From CAZPGL01 sp964586175 (lineage in GTDB: Bacteria; Actinomycetota; Acidimicrobiia; Acidimicrobiales; MedAcidi-G1): a stretch of 8,226 nucleotides of DNA. The DNA is taken from contig CAZPGL010000058.1 in assembly GCA_964586175.1 (NCBI GenBank), forward strand, positions 1 through 8,226, written 5' to 3'. The position numbers and the translations under genes are program-made. This document shows, one piece after another, positions 1 through 5,404 of this stretch (positions are counted from its first letter, which is position 1; every line of letters begins with the position of its first letter). The notes under the pieces were generated by a model. The model worked only from the letters and a program-made list of their open reading frames with translations. It was not told the DNA's origin and ran no database searches.

Positions 1-3
1 GGC

Positions 4-417
4 CTATTCCCCGGCGGGAATGGCGCGGCCGGTGTCGAACTCGCCGAAGATCCACGTGGTGGCCGGCGAGTAGACGTCGATGAACACCGCGGGCTCGTCG
101 CCCAGCACGATGCCGCCGTGGGGCACGTCGCCCGGGGCGTACCACCCGTCGCCCGGGCCGATCTCCCGGGTCTCGTCGCCCACCGTCAGCCGCAGCCGCC
201 CCGACAGCAGCAGGCTGAACTGCTCGTGGGGGTGGTGGTGCATCTCGTAGACCGAGCCCGGCGGGTAGACGGCCCGAATGAGGTGCATGTGTTCGCCGGT
301 GAGGATCTGGGCCTCCATGTCCTCGGCGTCCCACCGCACCCGGTCCAGCTCCTCCCAGGCGAAAATGCGCCGGTCGGTGACCTCGGCGCCGTGGGCGTTC
401 ACCTGTGGCCGGCTCAT
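4..417 (-). CDS. Small single-domain cupin protein (137 aa)
   Basis: Last visible gene of the minus-strand operon. The protein is one cupin beta-barrel. Motif 1 is the histidine-rich block HHHPHEQ (residues 60-66), followed by GRLRLTVGDE. Motif 2 is GDGWYAPGDVPHGG (89-102), with H100 as the probable last metal ligand. H60, H62, H64 and Q66 are the other candidate metal ligands, so the family's metal site appears intact. The HPHEQ signature resembles KdgF-type and other small sugar-acid or aromatic-pathway cupins, but the family is too diverse to name a substrate. The start ATG has a good ribosome site, GAGGGGG, about 5 bases upstream. It lies 55 bp after the DapA-like gene and is probably co-transcribed with it. 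The context suggests an isomerase, dioxygenase or lyase step on a metabolite of the cluster; that is inference. The TAG stop is present, so the gene is complete. Confidence 0.87.
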   Translation of the reverse strand: MSRPQVNAHGAEVTDRRIFAWEELDRVRWDAEDMEAQILTGEHMHLIRAVYPPGSVYEMHHHPHEQFSLLLSGRLRLTVGDETREIGPGDGWYAPGDVPHGGIVLGDEPAVFIDVYSPATTWIFGEFDTGRAIPAGE

Positions 418-472
418 GAAGCCCCCTCGTCGCCGCCGGATCCGTTCGACGCGGACGCTAGCGCAGGGCAGT

Positions 473-1426
473 TCAGGTCCGGAGCCCGCAGGCCTCGAAC
501 GCCTTCCGGGTGGCGGCCTTTTCGGCGTCGGTCAGCTCCAGCAGGGGGGCGCGGACCCGGCCACCGACCTGGCCGAGCAACTCCTGCCAGTACTTCTGGT
601 GGGCGTGGGGCTTCTCGGGGGGCCGGGTGCCCTTCAAGGCGGCCCGCACCGGTTCCAGGCTGCGGCTGATCTCCCGGGCCTCGTCGGCCCGTCCCTCGAA
701 GGCGGCCCGGGTGTAGTCGTGCATGCGCCGGTCGACCGCCGACTGCAGCAGGAACGGCGGCGACGAACACAGGTAGAGCCGCCAGTCCAGCTCGAGGATG
801 TTGTCCAGCCATTCGTCCTCGGACGCTGTGGAGACCTGGATGCGGTCGGCGGCCAGCCCGGTCAGCTCGGTGTACATGTCGCGGGGGACGCTGTACTTGA
901 TGGCCACCACGTTGTCGAGGTCGGCCAGCCGGTTGCACAGCTCGGGCGACATCAGGTAGCCGCTGTCGGGGTGGCTCCACAGGGCGATGCCGATGTCGAC
1001 GCTCTCGGAGACGGTGCGGTAGTAGGCGAGGAGCGTCTCGTCCTGAGCGGTGGTGAAGTGGAGGGCGGGGGCGTGCACGACGATGTAGTCGGCGCCCACG
1101 TCCTCGGCGTGGCGGGCCAGGTCGATGACCACGTCCAGGTTCTGGTCGGAGCACGACATGATCGTCTGGCCGTGCGACCCGGTGGCCTCGACGGCCAGTT
1201 CGAAGGTCCGCTTGCGCTCCTCGACGGTCATGGAAAAGAACTCGCCCTGCTTGCCGGAGACGAACAGCCCCTCGATGCCGAGGTCGCGGGTCCAGTGGTG
1301 GATGTTCTGGCGGAAGCCGTCCTCGTCGATGCGGTGGTCCCCGGTGAACGGCAGGAGGGCGGCGGCCCAGATGCCGGTCATGGTGGCCCGGGCATGGGCC
1401 TTGGCGCCGCTGCGGGTGTAGTCCAT
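473..1426 (-). CDS. Divergent DapA/N-acetylneuraminate lyase superfamily protein (317 aa)
   Basis: A (beta/alpha)8-barrel protein of the dihydrodipicolinate synthase/N-acetylneuraminate lyase superfamily, recognised by its opening (MTGIWAAALLPF, residues 16-27), a GxxGE motif (GKQGE, 58-62) and the Schiff-base lysine in VVAIKYSVP (K177). Members form an imine with a 2-oxo acid and catalyse aldol cleavage, condensation, hydration or dehydration. Several canonical residues are absent. The GTTGE threonines are K59 and Q60, the catalytic tyrosine of LYN is W150 (LWS), and the TPYYN tyrosine and substrate-carboxylate arginine have no obvious counterparts. It is therefore unlikely to be a lysine-biosynthesis DapA. 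The start at 1426 is preferred because TGAGGG lies about 7 bases upstream; an internal ATG (M16, 1381) matches the usual family start but has no ribosome site. It begins 10 bp after the aldehyde dehydrogenase stop, so the two may act in sequence (aldehyde release, then oxidation). Substrate unknown. Confidence 0.88.
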   Translation of the reverse strand: MDYTRSGAKAHARATMTGIWAAALLPFTGDHRIDEDGFRQNIHHWTRDLGIEGLFVSGKQGEFFSMTVEERKRTFELAVEATGSHGQTIMSCSDQNLDVVIDLARHAEDVGADYIVVHAPALHFTTAQDETLLAYYRTVSESVDIGIALWSHPDSGYLMSPELCNRLADLDNVVAIKYSVPRDMYTELTGLAADRIQVSTASEDEWLDNILELDWRLYLCSSPPFLLQSAVDRRMHDYTRAAFEGRADEAREISRSLEPVRAALKGTRPPEKPHAHQKYWQELLGQVGGRVRAPLLELTDAEKAATRKAFEACGLRT

Positions 1427-1436
1427 CGGCCGGCCC

Positions 1437-2882
1437 TCAGACGATGTCGATGCTGTGCGACACGTTTTTGACGACCGTGTAGTGGCTGAGGCCCTCGGCG
1501 CCGCCCTCCCGCCCGTACCCGCTCCACTTCACCCCGCCGAACGGCGTCTCGGGCAGGGAGGCCTCGAGGGTGTTGATGGACAGGTTCCCGGCCTCTACCC
1601 GCTCGATCATGCGGTCGGCGTAGTCGGCCCGATTGGTGAAGCCGTAGGCGGCCAGCCCGTACGGCACGCTGTTGGCCTGGTCGATGGCCGTGTCCAGCGA
1701 GTCGACGGGGTTCACGACGGCGACCGGCCCGAACGGCTCCTCCTGCATGATGCGGGCGTCGTCGGGCACATCGGCCAGCACGGTGGGTTGGAAGAAGTAC
1801 CCGGTCGAGCCGATCCGGTGGCCGCCCGTGGTGACCTCGGCGCCCCGGGCGGCGGCGTCGGCGACCAGGTCGGCCATGGCGGCCAGGCGGCGGCCGTTGG
1901 CCAACGGGCCCATCTCGACCCCGGGGTCCATCCCGTTGCCGACCACCGTCGCTGCGGCCCGGCGGGTGATGCCGTCGAGGAACCGCTCGTAGACGCTGTC
2001 ATGGACGAAGAACCGGGTGGGCGAGGTGCACACCTGGCCGGCGTTGCGCATGGCCCGGACCGCCGAGGTGGCGGCGGCCGCGTCGACGTCGGTGTCCTCG
2101 CACACGATGACCGGGGCGTGCCCGCCGAGTTCCATGAGCACCGGGGTCATGTGGGCCGAGGCCAGCCCGGTGAGGTGCCGGCCGACGGTGGTCGAGCCGG
2201 TGAAGGCGACGAGGCGCACTGAGTCGTTGGTGATCAGATGTTGGGAGATGTCGGCGGGCACGCCGAACACCAGGTTCAGCACGCCGGCGGGGAGCCCGGC
2301 GTCGGCGAACGCCCGCACGATGTGCATGGCGCCGACCGGGGTCTCCTCCGCGGCCTTGAGGATGATCGAGCACCCCGAGGCCAGGGCGCCGGCCACCTTG
2401 CGGGCCGGCTGGCTCATCGGGAAGTTCCACGGCGAGAAGGCGGCAACCGGCCCGATGGGCTGATGGTGCACGACGTGGCTGACGCCGGGGCCGCTGGGGA
2501 TGACCCTGCCGTAGGTGCGCACCGCTTCGCCGGCGTCCCATTCGAAGAACTCGCAGCCCCGTTCGACCTCCAGCCGGGCCTGGGGCAGGGGCTTGCCGTG
2601 TTCGGCGGTGATGGCGTGGGCGATCTCGTCCCGGCGTTCCCGTAGCAGGCCGGCGGCGGTGCGGATGAGGTCGGCCCGGTCCCGGGGAGAGGTGCGGCTC
2701 CATGCGGCGAAGCCGGCCGCGGCGGCCGCCAGGGCGTCGTCGAGGTCGGCGGTCGTGGCCACCGGAACCCGGCCGATCACCGTTTCGGTCGCCGGGTCGA
2801 CGACGTCGATCCCGTCGGAGGCGGTGCGCCATTCGCCGCCGATGTGCAGTTGCGGTTCGGGGTAGGGGTGGCCGGTGGTCAT
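1437..2882 (-). CDS. NAD-type aldehyde dehydrogenase, succinate-semialdehyde-dehydrogenase-like (481 aa)
   Basis: Full-length ALDH-superfamily enzyme oxidising an aldehyde to a carboxylate. Visible residues are the catalytic asparagine in PWNFP (N153), general base in MELGG (E251), nucleophile in GQVCTS (C285) and the EEPFGPV motif (381-387). The cofactor loop ILKAAEETP has glutamate E179 at the position that binds the adenosine ribose hydroxyls, which favours NAD+ over NADP+. The C-terminal signature TPFGGVKWSGYGREGG (447-462) and preceding INTLEASLPE resemble succinate-semialdehyde dehydrogenase-like ALDHs. Next to 3-hydroxyanthranilate dioxygenase one would expect a 2-aminomuconate-semialdehyde dehydrogenase, but those I recall carry an arginine-containing VRDLR segment before PFGG, which is absent here. 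The substrate is therefore open: aminomuconate semialdehyde, succinate semialdehyde or an aldehyde made by the DapA-like neighbour. The ATG at 2882 has AGGAG about 5 bases upstream and lies 49 bp after the kynureninase stop. Confidence 0.93.
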   Translation of the reverse strand: MTTGHPYPEPQLHIGGEWRTASDGIDVVDPATETVIGRVPVATTADLDDALAAAAAGFAAWSRTSPRDRADLIRTAAGLLRERRDEIAHAITAEHGKPLPQARLEVERGCEFFEWDAGEAVRTYGRVIPSGPGVSHVVHHQPIGPVAAFSPWNFPMSQPARKVAGALASGCSIILKAAEETPVGAMHIVRAFADAGLPAGVLNLVFGVPADISQHLITNDSVRLVAFTGSTTVGRHLTGLASAHMTPVLMELGGHAPVIVCEDTDVDAAAATSAVRAMRNAGQVCTSPTRFFVHDSVYERFLDGITRRAAATVVGNGMDPGVEMGPLANGRRLAAMADLVADAAARGAEVTTGGHRIGSTGYFFQPTVLADVPDDARIMQEEPFGPVAVVNPVDSLDTAIDQANSVPYGLAAYGFTNRADYADRMIERVEAGNLSINTLEASLPETPFGGVKWSGYGREGGAEGLSHYTVVKNVSHSIDIV

Positions 2883-2931
2883 GGTGCTCCTGGGGCGTCG
2901 AACGGTGCGACGATCGGACTGGCGGGGCCGG

Positions 2932-4182
2932 TCATCGCACGATCCCGTCGAGGATGCCGACGAACCGGTCGATGTCGTCGAACGAGTTGTACAGCGGCAC
3001 CGGGGCCACCCGGATCACGTCGGGTTCCCGCCAGTCGCAGTGGACCCGGGCCTTCCACAGTTCGTCGAACACGCGGCGCCCGTCGTCGTGGATCACCCGC
3101 AGGGCGTGCTGACAGCCGCGGGCCTCTGGCGCTTGGGGCGTGATGTTCTCAACCCGGCCGGTCAGGTGTTCGGCCAAGCGGCGGTCAAAGAACTCGATCA
3201 TGCGTTCGGTCTTGCGCCGCAGCGGAACCATGCCGCCGGCCCGGTCGAACAGGTCGAGCGACGCCCGGAGGGCCGCCATCTGCAGGACCGGCGGGTTGGA
3301 CAGTTGCCACGACTCGACGGTCGGGATGGCGTCGAAGGTGGTGGCCATCTCGAAGCGGGTCGAGGCGTTGGTCCCCCACCACCCGAGGAATTTGGGCAGC
3401 GCCGGGTCGGCCACGTGGCGTTGGTGCACGAAGGCGGCGCCGATCCCACCGGGGCCGCCGTTCAGGTACTTGTAGGAGCACCAGGCGGCGAAGTCGACGC
3501 CCCAGTCGTGGAGGTGCAGTTCGATGTTGCCGACGGCATGGGCCAGGTCGAAGCCGACGGTGGCGCCGACGGCGTGGACGGCGTCGACGATGGCCGCCAT
3601 CGGGAGGACCTGGCCGGTGTAGTACTGCACGCCGGGCAGCAGGACGAGGGCCAGCTCGTCTCCGTGGTCGGCGATAGCGGCCAGGATGTCGTCGGCGTGG
3701 AGGGTTTCTTCGCCGGGGCGGGGCTCGACCGTGACGAGCGACCGGGCCGGGTCGTGGCCCCGCTGGCGGATCTGGGATTCGACGGCGAAGTGGTCGGAGG
3801 GGAAGGCGTGGGCTTCGACGAGCACCTTGTGGCGTGCCGAGGTGGGGCGGTAGAAGCTGACCATCAGCAGATGCAGGTTGACGGTGAGCGAGTTCATGGG
3901 CACCACCTCGTCGCGGCGGGCGCCGACGAGGCCGGCCAGGCCGTCGGTCAGCAGGTCGGGGTACGTCGACCAGGCCGTGTCGCTGGTGAAGTGGCCTTCG
4001 ACGCCCAGTGCCCCCCAGCGGTCCATTTCGGCGGCGACCTCTGCTCTGGCGGCACGAGGCAGAGCACCAAGCGAGTTGCCGAGCAGGTAGATGCCGTCGG
4101 GCAGGTCGAACTCGTGCCGGAACCCGGCCAGCGGGTCGGCGGCGTCGAGTTCGGCGGCCGTCGGTGCCGTCACCACGCTCAC
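2932..4182 (-). CDS. kynU: Kynureninase (416 aa)
   Basis: PLP-dependent fold-type I hydrolase cleaving L-kynurenine or 3-hydroxykynurenine to (3-hydroxy)anthranilate and alanine in the cytoplasm. PLP is bound by K238 in SYKYLNGG, with Y237 at the phosphate and D212/H215 in FDLAHAVGN facing the ring. The offsets match the Pseudomonas enzyme (K227, Y226, D201, H204). GWWG (267-270) and STRFEM (274-279) are also family features. H64 and the SNPP segment (S295, N296) correspond to human H102, S332 and N333, the determinants of 3-hydroxykynurenine preference, so the hydroxylated substrate is likely. The open frame extends far upstream, but that part is a shadow of the dioxygenase gene. The GTG at 4182 overlaps the dioxygenase stop as GTGA and gives the normal family length. 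Translation is probably coupled to the upstream gene. The next gene begins 49 bp downstream. Confidence 0.96.
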   Translation of the reverse strand: MSVVTAPTAAELDAADPLAGFRHEFDLPDGIYLLGNSLGALPRAARAEVAAEMDRWGALGVEGHFTSDTAWSTYPDLLTDGLAGLVGARRDEVVPMNSLTVNLHLLMVSFYRPTSARHKVLVEAHAFPSDHFAVESQIRQRGHDPARSLVTVEPRPGEETLHADDILAAIADHGDELALVLLPGVQYYTGQVLPMAAIVDAVHAVGATVGFDLAHAVGNIELHLHDWGVDFAAWCSYKYLNGGPGGIGAAFVHQRHVADPALPKFLGWWGTNASTRFEMATTFDAIPTVESWQLSNPPVLQMAALRASLDLFDRAGGMVPLRRKTERMIEFFDRRLAEHLTGRVENITPQAPEARGCQHALRVIHDDGRRVFDELWKARVHCDWREPDVIRVAPVPLYNSFDDIDRFVGILDGIVR

Positions 4183-4718
4183 AGGCGTCCGTCCCGGCCG
4201 GGGTGGAGGTGCCCGCAGTTGGGGCAGGTGCGGGCGTCCTCGTCGTCGTGGAAGGCTGCGAACAGCGGGGGGAGGTCGCGGTCGATGGCCTGGACCTGCA
4301 CCTCGACCCGGTGGACCAGGTGGGCGCAGGCCGGGCACGCCCATTCGAAGCCGTCGAGCTCGCCGGGGGCCCGCTGGTATTCGACGACGAGGCCGACGGA
4401 GTCGGGGTCGGGTCGTTGGGGCGAGTGGCGCACGCCGGCCGGCAGAAGGTGGACGTCGCCTTCCCGGATGGGCATGTCGTAGGGCTCGCTGCCCTCGCCG
4501 GGCCAGATCACCAGGTTCATGTCGCCCTTGATCTGGAAGAAGAACTCCTCGCGGGGATCGTCGTGGAAGTCGTTGCGTTCGTTGCCGCCGCCGACGATCA
4601 TCACGATCATGTCGGCGTCCCGCCAGATCTGGCGGTTGGCGACCGGTGGCCGGAGTTCGTCGCGGTGTTCGGCGATCCAGGCGGCCAGGTTGAACGGGCG
4701 GCGTTCGGGGGTGGTCAT
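4179..4718 (-). CDS. nbaC: 3-hydroxyanthranilate 3,4-dioxygenase (179 aa)
   Basis: Fe(II) extradiol-type cupin dioxygenase that opens 3-hydroxyanthranilate to 2-amino-3-carboxymuconate 6-semialdehyde (ACMS). All residues known from the Cupriavidus (Ralstonia) enzyme are recognisable: iron ligands H52, E58 and H98 (in RHSPQR), substrate residues R48, R102 and E113. The spacing H-x5-E and H-x3-R-x10-E matches. The C-terminus keeps the second, rubredoxin-like metal site of bacterial members: CPAC (128-131) and CPNC (165-168). The length is typical of the bacterial single-domain form. The ATG at 4718 overlaps the regulator stop as ATGA, and its TGA overlaps the kynureninase GTG, so the first three genes are translationally linked. 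It uses the product of kynureninase. The same enzyme serves tryptophan or nitrobenzoate catabolism and eukaryote-like NAD synthesis; the symbol could equally be given as kynurenine-pathway haao. Confidence 0.96.
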   Translation of the reverse strand: MTTPERRPFNLAAWIAEHRDELRPPVANRQIWRDADMIVMIVGGGNERNDFHDDPREEFFFQIKGDMNLVIWPGEGSEPYDMPIREGDVHLLPAGVRHSPQRPDPDSVGLVVEYQRAPGELDGFEWACPACAHLVHRVEVQVQAIDRDLPPLFAAFHDDEDARTCPNCGHLHPGRDGRL

Positions 4719-5200
4719 GACTGGTCCGTTCCGGCGGACACGACAGGACGGTCGCGGCGTGTGATGCGGGCGTCGACCCGGGCGGTGAGGTCGCGGAGGC
4801 GGCGGACCAACTCGGTGAGGTCACCGGCGTCGGCGAGCGCGTCGGCTTCGAGCCGGGCGGCCACGTCGACGAGGTCGGCGGTCAGGCGGATGCCGGCGGG
4901 GGTGAGCGAGACGATGCGCTGGCGCCGGTCGTCGGTGCCGGGGGTGCGGCGCACCAGGCCGCGTCGTTCCAGGCGGCGGAGGGCGTTGGTGACGGTCGGC
5001 TGCGGGCTCAGCGCCGCGGCGGCCAGTTCGGCGACCCGCATCTCGCGGACTTCGAGGAGGACGGCCAGAACCCGCCATTCGGAGCGGGCGACCCCCCGGT
5101 CGGCCAGCACGCCGTAGAACGGTGCCGACAGCGTCTGGTCGGCCCGGCGCAGCAGGTACGGCAGGTAGTCGTCGAGGAAGGTGGGGTCAGCAGTCGCCAC
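4715..5200 (-). CDS. MarR-family transcriptional regulator (161 aa)
   Basis: Winged helix-turn-helix regulator, first gene of the kynurenine operon. Residues 40-80 form the DNA-binding region, with recognition helix around SPQPTVTNALRRLERRGLV (65-83). The wing carries DDRRQRIVSLTPAG (90-103), the DxR...LT motif of MarR proteins. Flanking helices (7-30 and 105-145) would form the dimer interface. An ATG-started version from 5332 is open, but its extra 44 residues run through the promoter at 5208-5236 and do not look like MarR sequence. The GTG at 5200 gives a standard length and begins exactly 7 bases after the -10 hexamer, as expected for a leaderless mRNA; no Shine-Dalgarno sequence precedes it. 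The stop overlaps the dioxygenase start (ATGA). The operator-like inverted repeat in its own promoter suggests autorepression, relieved by a pathway metabolite; the ligand cannot be read from sequence. Confidence 0.93.
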   Translation of the reverse strand: MATADPTFLDDYLPYLLRRADQTLSAPFYGVLADRGVARSEWRVLAVLLEVREMRVAELAAAALSPQPTVTNALRRLERRGLVRRTPGTDDRRQRIVSLTPAGIRLTADLVDVAARLEADALADAGDLTELVRRLRDLTARVDARITRRDRPVVSAGTDQS

Positions 5201-5207
5201 GCCGTGG

Positions 5208-5236
5208 AATTTACATTCATCCGAATGTTTGGTCAA
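5208..5236 (-). promoter_or_regulatory. Sigma70-type promoter of the kynurenine operon, leaderless
   Basis: On the minus strand, TTGACC (5236-5231, five of six matches to the -35 consensus) is followed by a 17-bp spacer and TAAATT (5213-5208, four of six to the -10 consensus). Seven bases later comes the GTG start of the MarR gene at 5200, so the predicted transcript starts at or within a base of the start codon. The stretch is conspicuously AT-rich in a very GC-rich window. It is the only convincing promoter for the six minus-strand genes. Confidence 0.75.
5213..5228. promoter_or_regulatory. Putative MarR operator (inverted repeat within promoter spacer)
   Basis: A perfect 6-bp inverted repeat with a 4-bp centre: ACATTC-ATCC-GAATGT on the plus strand, 16 bp in all. 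It fills the spacer between -35 and -10 and touches the first base of the -10. A dimeric MarR protein bound here would block RNA polymerase. The size and AT-rich arms are typical of MarR operators. The regulator is the adjacent gene, so autoregulation is the simplest reading; binding itself is inferred. Confidence 0.65.
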
Positions 5237-5341
5237 CGGCGGGAGCGCCCCAGGCCACCTGGGCCGGCATGTCCCTACTCCGGCTGATGCACCCGGGGCG
5301 AACGGGGCGGTCGGGGCTTCTCGCGCCCTCACCCCGACGGG
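5237..5341. other. Divergent intergenic region, no gene seen
   Basis: The space between the two divergent promoters is GC-rich and has no convincing gene. Two small inverted repeats are present: CCCAGG/CCTGGG with a 3-base loop (5249-5263) and GTCGGGG/CCCCGAC with a 15-base gap (5310-5338). The second lies just upstream of the sulfotransferase -10 and could be a regulator site, but repeats of this size arise easily by chance at this base composition. Confidence 0.35.
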
Positions 5342-5347
5342 TACGGT
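5342..5347 (+). promoter_or_regulatory. Candidate -10 element (TACGGT) for the sulfotransferase transcript
   Basis: TACGGT fits the TAnnnT -10 pattern of actinobacterial promoters. It is followed after six bases by an ATG at 5354, the spacing seen for leaderless transcripts. No good -35 is visible at the expected distance (about 5318-5324), which is common in such promoters. Support is positional only. Confidence 0.45.
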
Positions 5348-5353
5348 CGACCC

Positions 5354-5404
5354 ATGAGGTTCGGGCCGACCACGACGGGTGCACCGCTGGCCCGCTCCCG
5401 GTGA
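5354..5404 (+). CDS. Possible 16-codon leaderless leader ORF
   Basis: A short frame reading MRFGPTTTGAPLARSR begins at the ATG placed for leaderless initiation downstream of TACGGT. It ends in TGA at 5402-5404, overlapping the sulfotransferase GTG (5401) as GTGA. No other in-frame sulfotransferase start with a ribosome site is apparent, so ribosomes could enter on this leader and re-initiate on the GTG. The peptide shows no run of one amino acid suggesting attenuation. It could be a chance ORF, with the sulfotransferase initiating independently. Confidence 0.35.
   Translation: MRFGPTTTGAPLARSR

Noticed and set aside
1428..1435. GGCCGGCC palindrome between the ALDH and DapA-like genes
   Set aside because: An 8-bp GC palindrome is expected by chance at this composition and there is no further symmetry suggesting an operator or terminator.
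278..1471. 397-codon plus-strand open frame opposite the DapA-like gene
   Set aside because: Valine/glycine/alanine-rich translation without domain features, antisense to a clearly recognised gene; a shadow frame caused by high GC.
2875..4482. 535-codon plus-strand open frame opposite kynureninase and the dioxygenase
   Set aside because: Low-complexity G/V/D-rich translation with no motif, opposite two confidently identified enzymes; shadow frame.
4183..4824. N-terminal extension of kynureninase to a 630-residue protein
   Set aside because: The extra 214 residues are an R/P-rich frame shadow of the dioxygenase gene; the GTG at 4182 gives the family's normal length and a GTGA overlap.
5201..5332. 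44-residue N-terminal extension of the MarR protein from an ATG at 5332
   Set aside because: It would translate through the -35/-10 promoter and operator and does not resemble MarR sequence.
5310..5338. GTCGGGG/CCCCGAC inverted repeat upstream of the sulfotransferase promoter as an operator
   Set aside because: Seven GC-rich pairs over a 15-base gap are easily random here; mentioned only as part of the intergenic description.
5122..5400. Upstream extension of the sulfotransferase frame
   Set aside because: It overlaps the divergent MarR gene and both promoters, and family similarity begins only at the GTG at 5401.
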